Shown here piece after piece: positions 56,557-62,388 of a stretch of 62,388 bases of DNA. The stretch covers positions 1-62,388 of the IMG/VR virus record IMGVR_UViG_3300007734_000743, one strand, 5' to 3'. Position 1 is the first letter of the stretch, and each line of letters begins with the position of its first letter. The DNA comes from a virus. The notes below the pieces were generated by a model. That model had not been told where the DNA came from. It searched no databases and saw only the letters and a list, made by a program, of their open reading frames with translations. A program made the translations under genes and the position numbers.

Positions 56557-58659
56557 ATGGATAAGAAAAAACAACAAAAGCAAATTATTGAGCAACGCGA
56601 GAAAATGTTGCGAGATGCAGCAAAGTTAGAACAAATTTTTGCTCAACTAGACGGTGATGAAATTGAGATAGAATACAGCTCAAGATATGAAGTTCCGCCT
56701 CCTGAGCCAAAAGACCAATCTAAATACAATCCGAACAAGCTTGTAGATATTGAAACATTTATCACTCATCCATACTATCTTAATTTAAGACCTTATCCCT
56801 GGCAGATTCTAGCATTAAAATTATTCTATGCTGGCTCGGAAGGAAACACAATCTTAGAGTTTAATGAATCCAAGAAAGAAGAAGCCGTAGGTTGCTCAGA
56901 TTGTGTGTGGAAGTATGTGGTTGATAATGAAAATGAATGTGCAGAAAAAATTGAAAAAGAAGAAAATTATCAATCCGTACTAAAGCCATTAAATTCAAGG
57001 TGCTTAAAGTGCGAAAGATGTCCTTTAAAAACTAAACAAACTAGATTAAATCATGAAATAAAAATTTCAGCTGATAAAGAATCTGAGAAAATTTTAACAG
57101 ACATTCTTGAATCTGAGCCAGAAGATTTATTTCAATCTGAAATTGATTTAATAGATGAAATTCCTGATGAAGCAGTAAAGTTGCAAATCAAAAATAAATT
57201 AAGGAATAAATTTCAAGAGCTTGTTTTGATTATTGGAAGACGGGGTTCTAAGTCGTTTATGACTGTTGCCATAGCCTTGTATGAGCTTTATAGGTTATTG
57301 TCAATGAAGCATCCACAAAAAAAACTTGGTTTGCCAGATTTTCAAGAAGTGGTAATTTTGAACGTGGCTAAAAATGAAGACCAGGCAAAAGACTCAATCT
57401 TTACACCTATGAAGAATGGTGCTGTATCTTCTCCTTTCTTTCAAAAATACATTGGAGTGGACAATGCTTTAGAAATGAAATTTTTAACCGACAGAGACAT
57501 TGAAGAAAACGAAAGAAGAAAAGCTAGAGGTTTAGCCGAGCTTGATGGCACAATTATTCTGAAATGCGGCTCGTCCTCTGCATCTGGCTTGGTTGGTAAA
57601 ACCTGCTGGTGCATTATTCTAGACGAGCTTGCTGCTATGGCGGGAGATAACCCAAACTCTGGAATTGATAAAAAATTATACGATGAACTGAAACCTTCTA
57701 TCGCAACATTTGGTAAAGAAGGAAAGATTATTTGTTTGTCCAACCCTAAGGGTCCTTTTGGCCAGTTATTTACACTTTATAATACTAGACTTGAAGACAG
57801 CATGACTTTGGTGTTAAAAATACCCACATGGCAAATAAATGCGAACATTGACAAACTTTGGTTAGAAGCACAAAGAAAAAATGACCCAATCGAGTACAAC
57901 ATGCAATTTGGTGCAGAGTTTGGAAATAACTCGCAGAATCCATTTCTTTCTCCAGAAGATGTAGATTATGCCTTTGTTAATTCTACGCAAGTATCAAGAA
58001 TGGAAAAGCGTGAAACTTCTGGCGAATATTATTGCCACGTAGACCCAGCAAATAGGTCTGATTATTATTGCATAGCTGTATGTGAAGCAGTGCCCACTGG
58101 AATAAGAGATTTGAATGGTAAAATGATAAAATCTTTTAATATTGTTCACATTCATTTTTGGGCTCCTAAAAAAATGAAACAACCAGTGCCAGTTAGAGAA
58201 GTGGAAGAATATCTTTTGCAACTTCATGACAAGTTCAGATTTAAACAAATTAGTTTTGACCAATGGGGCTCAATGGAAACTATTAATAAACTTCAACAAA
58301 TGGGGCTTCCTGTAGTGCTGAGAGTGTTTAACAAAGAGTACAAAGATAAAATTTATCTAAATCTGCTTGAAGCTTTCAGAGATAAGAGGATAAGATTTTA
58401 TAAAATGTCAGGCGGTAGAGTAAAAGACTCAAGAGACCAATGGATGGAAATAAATGAGATACCTGAGGCAAAAGACCAATTTATGTTTCTCCAAAAAAAA
58501 TGGAGAAATGGAAGGCAAATTATCGAAGCACTATCAGGCTATAAAGATGACATTCCAGATGCTGTTTCGGCTGTTATTTATGAAGCAGATGCAGAAATGA
58601 TGATGGCAAGAGCTTTACCAAGAGCAAGGGTGGCATATACAGGCAGAGGCTTAAGGTAA
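56557..58659 (+). CDS. terL: Large terminase subunit with a Cys-rich N-terminal insertion
   Basis: A 700-residue protein. The ATPase has an adenine-binding NLRPYPWQILALKLF (about 73-87), a Walker A-like GRRGSKS (about 227-233), Walker B CIILDELA (about 352-359) and CLSNPKGPFGQLF as the coupling motif. The nuclease has HVDPANRSDYYCIAV (about 493-507), FDQWGSMETI and YKDDIPDAVSAV. Between the adenine motif and Walker A lies an insert of about 110 residues with CSDC, C, and CLKCERC (about 113-153), like a zinc or metal cluster. It packages DNA into proheads. Confidence 0.9.
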   Translation: MDKKKQQKQIIEQREKMLRDAAKLEQIFAQLDGDEIEIEYSSRYEVPPPEPKDQSKYNPNKLVDIETFITHPYYLNLRPYPWQILALKLFYAGSEGNTILEFNESKKEEAVGCSDCVWKYVVDNENECAEKIEKEENYQSVLKPLNSRCLKCERCPLKTKQTRLNHEIKISADKESEKILTDILESEPEDLFQSEIDLIDEIPDEAVKLQIKNKLRNKFQELVLIIGRRGSKSFMTVAIALYELYRLLSMKHPQKKLGLPDFQEVVILNVAKNEDQAKDSIFTPMKNGAVSSPFFQKYIGVDNALEMKFLTDRDIEENERRKARGLAELDGTIILKCGSSSASGLVGKTCWCIILDELAAMAGDNPNSGIDKKLYDELKPSIATFGKEGKIICLSNPKGPFGQLFTLYNTRLEDSMTLVLKIPTWQINANIDKLWLEAQRKNDPIEYNMQFGAEFGNNSQNPFLSPEDVDYAFVNSTQVSRMEKRETSGEYYCHVDPANRSDYYCIAVCEAVPTGIRDLNGKMIKSFNIVHIHFWAPKKMKQPVPVREVEEYLLQLHDKFRFKQISFDQWGSMETINKLQQMGLPVVLRVFNKEYKDKIYLNLLEAFRDKRIRFYKMSGGRVKDSRDQWMEINEIPEAKDQFMFLQKKWRNGRQIIEALSGYKDDIPDAVSAVIYEADAEMMMARALPRARVAYTGRGLR

Positions 58660-58688
58660 AAGCACTACACTTTTAGAATAAAACAAGG

Positions 58689-59714
58689 ATGAGTATCAGG
58701 CTTGGTCAATATGGTGGTGTAGGTGGTCAGTATGCTCCGTTTTCGCCAGGTGGTTCTCCAAATTTCCGTGGAGGACCGAGTGGATATGCTGGTTACGGTG
58801 TAAACAATTTTTCTGGCGACACATCTATGGATGACTTAATGGGATTCTATAGAAAACCTGACATACTTTCTTTCGATAGACCAATCGAAAGCTTGCTAGA
58901 AACTTTTCATGATAATTTAGAGCTTGATGCCGAGCCATATCTTTTAGACTTTGATGAAAGAACAAAACTTAACCTAAAAAAGAAAATAAGAAATAAAGAA
59001 CAATACATAAAAGATTTGGGGAAGGAAAAACCTGTAGAAAATCCTATTCCCAAAAAAATCAAGACAGTAGAAGAGCTTCTTCATGAATTTAGAAGAAATG
59101 ATGATATAGATTTTAATAAGTTAGCTTCTAAAACTTCAAGCTATTACAGGCCAAAAACGGCTCCTCCGCTTCTTGACCAATTTTTACCTACAGTTGAAGA
59201 GTATGAAAATGAAGATAATCCTTTAAATCTCACAGGAAACAAATTAAAAGAACCTTGGCTTGGTCCCTACGACCCAATTTACGAGCCTGAAGATGGAATT
59301 GATAAATATATTGAAGAAAAACAAAGCCCTGAAAGAATTGATATGCATGCTTATTTCACAGGCTTGATGGATGCTTGGCAACCTGGGACCTCCCCTTCTT
59401 TCAATAATCCAAAACCTTTATACGATTTGCCATCAGCTGTAACTCCTGAATCAAAAAAAAATAACAAGAGTCTAGAAAGTAAATTAGAAGCTTTGAAAAA
59501 TAATCCAAACAATCTTGGCGGACAAGGAACTAATTTAGAATACACTCTTGACTGGGATAGAATGCTCAAAGGACAATATCCAGAAAGAGGCGTTACTAAT
59601 GAAGGCCCATATACTAATTCAGGACTAAATGATTATTCTCAAAATGATATGTTGAGTGTATCTTCCGACCCTATGTACAGCAGAAATCCTTATTTTGGGG
59701 TGAGCATACTTTGA
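58689..59714 (+). CDS. Probable virion protein with Gly-rich N-terminus (341 aa)
   Basis: A 341-residue protein starting MSIRLGQYGGVGGQYAPFSP, with a Gly/Pro/Tyr-rich first 45 residues. Charged helices follow and then a Pro/Asn-rich C-terminal half with little regular structure (GTSPSFNNPKPLYDLPSAV). Such low-complexity proteins after TerL are often head or neck components. No family is recognised. AAGG before ATG 58689 is a ribosome binding site. Its TGA overlaps the TTG start of the next gene. Confidence 0.5.
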   Translation: MSIRLGQYGGVGGQYAPFSPGGSPNFRGGPSGYAGYGVNNFSGDTSMDDLMGFYRKPDILSFDRPIESLLETFHDNLELDAEPYLLDFDERTKLNLKKKIRNKEQYIKDLGKEKPVENPIPKKIKTVEELLHEFRRNDDIDFNKLASKTSSYYRPKTAPPLLDQFLPTVEEYENEDNPLNLTGNKLKEPWLGPYDPIYEPEDGIDKYIEEKQSPERIDMHAYFTGLMDAWQPGTSPSFNNPKPLYDLPSAVTPESKKNNKSLESKLEALKNNPNNLGGQGTNLEYTLDWDRMLKGQYPERGVTNEGPYTNSGLNDYSQNDMLSVSSDPMYSRNPYFGVSIL

Positions 59715-60151
59715 AAAATGTTTTGAAAGCAATTGATTTGTTAGAACAAAATGGATGCTATAGGCTTGCCGATTTATTTCAAGACCAACTTATAAAAACT
59801 GCTGCATGGCCTTATAATCTTTCAGCTATTGATGAGCTGCCTCTATCGGCAAGGTTTTACACTTGGCAAAGAAATGAACAAGATTTCAATGAATTTGATA
59901 GAAAATTTTATAAAGAATTGTATTATAGATTACCAGATTATAGAAATCTTAAAACAGATTCAGATGAAAAACTTAACATGGAAGGTGAAATGCATGGTGA
60001 AGACCCCACACCTGGTCCAGCTTATGTAGACCCTGTTTACATGGTTAATTCACCTTCAATGAATGGAAGTCTTGACTACTTTACTTGGGACCAAGCTCAC
60101 GATATCAATCAAGGGCCAGAATATTGGAAAAATCTCAAACCAAGAGGATAA
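59711..60151 (+). CDS. Tagged unknown protein of the virion module (146 aa)
   Basis: A 146-residue protein. The first 32 residues (LKAIDLLEQNGCYRLADLFQ, then DQLIKTAA) repeat the layout of the N-terminal tags: an LL helix, G, a short polar turn, LAD and a K-x-A-A end. The rest is polar, with WQRNEQDFNEFDRKFYKELY and a Pro-rich tail. The start is TTG 59711 in a TTGA overlap. Presence of the tag in a virion-module gene supports a link between tag and particle. Confidence 0.5.
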   Translation: MKNVLKAIDLLEQNGCYRLADLFQDQLIKTAAWPYNLSAIDELPLSARFYTWQRNEQDFNEFDRKFYKELYYRLPDYRNLKTDSDEKLNMEGEMHGEDPTPGPAYVDPVYMVNSPSMNGSLDYFTWDQAHDINQGPEYWKNLKPRG

Positions 60152-60178
60152 AAACAAAACAAAGGAGAAAAATAATTT

Positions 60179-60625
60179 ATGCCACAGCCTATCGTACCAA
60201 TTCATAAACAAGAAAGTATGCCAATTACATTTGGAGAATCTATGCAGCCTGAATTTCAACTTTCTGAGCTACAATCAATTTTACTTCAAACTACAGCTTC
60301 TGCCAAAAGCAACACAAGATATTCTATAAATACGATTGCAGCTCTTCAAGATATTGATAAAAATACAGATTTTGTGGTCACAGCAGTAACAGATTCAAAC
60401 GAAAGGTATTGCTCTGTTCCTACTGAAATTGACGAAAATACAGTTTTAGCTTTGAAGGCAGAAGGCTTGATTTCAGGATACGGCAGGTCGGTAAAAATTA
60501 CTGAAAGGGGAAGAACTGCTCTTAGAGATGCTTATCTTTCAACAAAAAATAGTTTAAAAGAAAACAGAACATCTGATAAATTTGATTTTCGTTCATTTTC
60601 AAGAATTGCCAAAAAAGGAGAATAA
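60179..60625 (+). CDS. Unknown protein with a winged-helix-like domain (148 aa)
   Basis: A 148-residue protein. After a polar N-terminus (1-40) come TRYSINTIAALQDIDKNTDF and ENTVLALKAEGLISGYGRSVKITERGRTALRDAY. This second part resembles the recognition helix and wing of a winged-helix domain. It may be a DNA- or protein-binding virion component. GGAG precedes ATG 60179. Its TAA overlaps the next ATG. Confidence 0.5.
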   Translation: MPQPIVPIHKQESMPITFGESMQPEFQLSELQSILLQTTASAKSNTRYSINTIAALQDIDKNTDFVVTAVTDSNERYCSVPTEIDENTVLALKAEGLISGYGRSVKITERGRTALRDAYLSTKNSLKENRTSDKFDFRSFSRIAKKGE

Positions 60626-62388
60626 TGTTTAATAAAAGCGTTTTAGAATTACTTGCCAAGCAAGCACATAAGGACACAAACAGCAAGAAAACATCTGACA
60701 TATTTTTCTCTATGCTTAAAATTGCTCAAAGCGATAGTATGTATGATGAAATGCTTGATTTGCCTAATAAAAGAATTCGAAGCTTGCTGTCAGAGCCTGG
60801 TAAATACGAATACAAAACTCAAGACATAAGAAATGAATTACAAAAAAATCTAAATATCATGAGTGCTTTTGTTATTTCCAAAGCAAAAAATGAAGAGATT
60901 TCTGAAGCAGTGGGTGAGTTTATGCCTGTTAAATTCATCGAAAGTGCTTTAAACCAATTGGAAAAATACAACGGTGCAAATGCAAATGATTTTTCACTTA
61001 AAGGTCTTTTGAATGGAGCTTTAAGTTCAGCTACAAGACTTGTGGAACAAAGAAAACAAAAACAACAATCAAAAGGTGAATCTTCTTTAGAAATGTCGGG
61101 CGTTGAGGAAGGTGATACGTTCAAAGAACGGACAATAGACGAAAGTGCTCTAGCTAGGTTCGATGCACTTTTTGAAGAAGGGGCAGAGGGTGATGTGGAA
61201 GATAAAGAAACCGCTCTTGAACAAGCTTTAAATATTGTTTTAAGAAACGAAGAGTATGACATTTTAAGCGTCTTCGTTGAGGGAATTCTTTACCCAGCAT
61301 TACAGGAATTAAAACAAAGATTATCTGGTGAAATTACATCAAGTGTAATTGAAAAAGTAAAACCATTAATTACTCAAGGCATGAGTCAGCAACAAATTCA
61401 AAATCTTGTTTCAAAATTTGTTGAAGAAGATTCTGTACAAGCTCAAGCTGACTTTGATAAATTTTATACAGATACATTTAAGTTCATTAGAGACAATTAC
61501 GGGGTGCCAAAACGTAAATCTGGTCAAAGAGGACAAAAACAAGAGTTTAGCTTGAGAGAAGTGCAGGATGAAGTAATAAGACGAATACAAGCTTTGGACT
61601 TGGATAACATGGTTGATTACATCTTCAAGCAAAACTTTTATAAATTGCCAAAATGGGCTACTGGAGAAAATCAAGAATTAACCAAGGAAATAATTAAGCA
61701 AATTATTAAATCTGAAGTTATCATTAATGCTAAACAAGATATGAAAGTAAGCTTACCTGGAATTAAAAATAGACCGCAAGGAGGAAGAGCAAAGCTTTCC
61801 CAGATTGATATTGTTGAGCACCTAATGATGAAGAGAATTAAAAATCTTACAGAGGATGAAGCTGAACAATCTAAATTGATTTCTGAAACATTAAAACGCT
61901 TAGGGTCAAAAGTAGACCCTGAAACAAAACAAGTGATTCATAAACCAAAAGACATGACACAATATCGTCTTTTCCAACACACCACTCCAATGATGATGGC
62001 AGCTTACTTTCAAAAAGCTTCCGAAGAATATGGTGAGAAGTTTTCAGAATTATCTGATGAGGAGCAACAAGACGTAATTGAAAAAGTACAATCGGCTATT
62101 TACAGAGGCGGAAAACTTCCTTACACATTTGATGTAGGGGCAAATGAGTTGAGGGCAACTCCTTATAGTTCGGTTGGAGAGGATGCAGAAAATATTACCA
62201 GGCAAAATGTTCAAGAAAGACTTCAGCAAGCTATGGGAATCAGAGGTGGAAGGCTTCAAGGAGGTGGTTTCATGAAATCAATGATGCCAATTCAGCCTAA
62301 GATTACCCCTCCAACACAATCTGATAAACCAAAACCAGAAAAACCAATAGAGCCCGTTTCTTATTCTGGTGACGATTTTGCTTCAAGC
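60625..62388 (+). CDS. Large tagged virion-module protein, cut by the window edge
   Basis: An open frame of at least 588 residues, starting at ATG 60625 (TAATG overlap, GGAG upstream) and still open at the right edge. The N-terminus MFNKSVLELLAKQAHKDTNS continues into IFFSMLKIAQSD, another K-x-A-Q ending tag. The body is helical and charged, with a Q-rich part near 140, LNIVLRNEEYDILSVFVEGI near 205 and MTQYRLFQHTTPMMMAAYFQ near 443. A Gly/Met/Pro-rich region begins near 535. It follows TerL by three genes, where a portal or large head protein is often found, but I see no portal motif. Confidence 0.65.
   Translation, partial: MFNKSVLELLAKQAHKDTNSKKTSDIFFSMLKIAQSDSMYDEMLDLPNKRIRSLLSEPGKYEYKTQDIRNELQKNLNIMSAFVISKAKNEEISEAVGEFMPVKFIESALNQLEKYNGANANDFSLKGLLNGALSSATRLVEQRKQKQQSKGESSLEMSGVEEGDTFKERTIDESALARFDALFEEGAEGDVEDKETALEQALNIVLRNEEYDILSVFVEGILYPALQELKQRLSGEITSSVIEKVKPLITQGMSQQQIQNLVSKFVEEDSVQAQADFDKFYTDTFKFIRDNYGVPKRKSGQRGQKQEFSLREVQDEVIRRIQALDLDNMVDYIFKQNFYKLPKWATGENQELTKEIIKQIIKSEVIINAKQDMKVSLPGIKNRPQGGRAKLSQIDIVEHLMMKRIKNLTEDEAEQSKLISETLKRLGSKVDPETKQVIHKPKDMTQYRLFQHTTPMMMAAYFQKASEEYGEKFSELSDEEQQDVIEKVQSAIYRGGKLPYTFDVGANELRATPYSSVGEDAENITRQNVQERLQQAMGIRGGRLQGGGFMKSMMPIQPKITPPTQSDKPKPEKPIEPVSYSGDDFASS

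Larger units (their letters stand above)
295..62322. repeat. Dispersed genome-wide word ACACAATCT / AGATTGTGT
   Basis: Core CACAATCT on the plus strand starts at 295, 739, 1665, 1693, 3409, 4293, 5225, 5276, 5521, 6034, 6840, 7520, 8154, 10002, 10567, 10781, 11136, 12097, 14310, 14758, 15313, 17865, 18613, 19704, 26871, 28550, 29230, 36046, 37202, 38527, 46829, 50837, 51158, 54922, 56847 and 62315. The complement AGATTGTG starts at 2908, 3726, 4748, 6906, 9262, 9409, 12875, 14464, 18930, 25117, 43848, 50956, 51703, 52742, 54364, 54376 and 56898. Thirty-nine of the 53 carry the ninth base (ACACAATCT). The positions were read by eye, and a few may be missed. Confidence 0.85.

Noticed and set aside
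295-62322. Dispersed word explained by a recurring peptide (T-Q-S or H-N-L)
   Set aside because: The word is read in all three frames and on both strands and also lies in intergenic DNA, so a protein motif cannot explain it.

Overview
The window is part of the genome of a large, AT-rich tailed phage of a bacterium. It encodes a large terminase, a complete phage-borne replisome, three sigma-like factors, a bacterial ribosomal protein bS21 homologue, tRNAs and freestanding homing endonucleases. I see no integrase, repressor or rRNA. No head or tail operon is complete, and the genes at both edges are cut, so the genome extends well beyond 62 kb. The host cannot be named from this sequence. TATAAT-type promoters and bS21 point to a bacterium.

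Layout. (1) 0-3.7 kb: an array of small genes, each carried on its own cassette of CCCC/GGGG hairpin, fixed 37-bp promoter and ATG directly after the -10 box. One cassette makes a structured RNA instead of a protein. (2) 3.7-5.2 kb: an HNH endonuclease flanked by G-rich repeats, a small membrane protein, a tRNA with an interrupted anticodon loop and a tRNA-Glu. (3) 5.2-26 kb: a mosaic of accessory genes on both strands. It holds a LolA-like exported protein, a fucosyltransferase-like enzyme, a CCA-adding enzyme, a superoxide dismutase, a Dps/ferritin-like protein, a GIY-YIG endonuclease, a second glycosyltransferase, bS21, a HAD phosphatase, a GMP-reductase-like enzyme, a RusA-like resolvase, a PD-(D/E)XK nuclease and probable virion proteins. 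(4) 26-55 kb: an almost uninterrupted plus-strand replication, recombination, nucleotide and transcription block. In order it has split SbcC around SbcD, a Ycf46-like AAA ATPase, a helicase loader, DnaB, a CHC2 primase fragment, DnaE, a gp32-like SSB candidate, RecA, a TOPRIM primase fragment, RecJ, a zinc-finger sigma-like protein, RNR, MazG, DnaX, sigma, DnaN, a possible delta subunit and another sigma. (5) 55-62.4 kb: the packaging and virion module, led by a possible small terminase and TerL.

How it fits together. The phage brings its own bacterial-type polymerase III replisome (DnaE, DnaN, DnaX, DnaB, loader, primase in two pieces), recombination and repair (RecA, RecJ, SbcCD, RusA) and dNTP supply (NrdAB, MazG). 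Its sigma factors lie beside the clamp genes, which suggests late transcription coupled to replication. bS21, tRNAs and the CCA enzyme suggest translation takeover. Many genes start 4-6 nt after a -10 box and probably give leaderless mRNAs.

The most unusual signal is not a gene. The word ACACAATCT (or its complement AGATTGTGT) occurs 39 times and its core CACAATCT 53 times by my reading, where I would expect about two cores from base composition. It lies on both strands, in all reading frames and in intergenic DNA, at a density like that of DNA uptake sequences. A second system-level signal is a set of short shared N-terminal tags (MWYKYSQE, and GFTKEAxxLDxILLKLA) on otherwise unrelated proteins, including the CCA enzyme.
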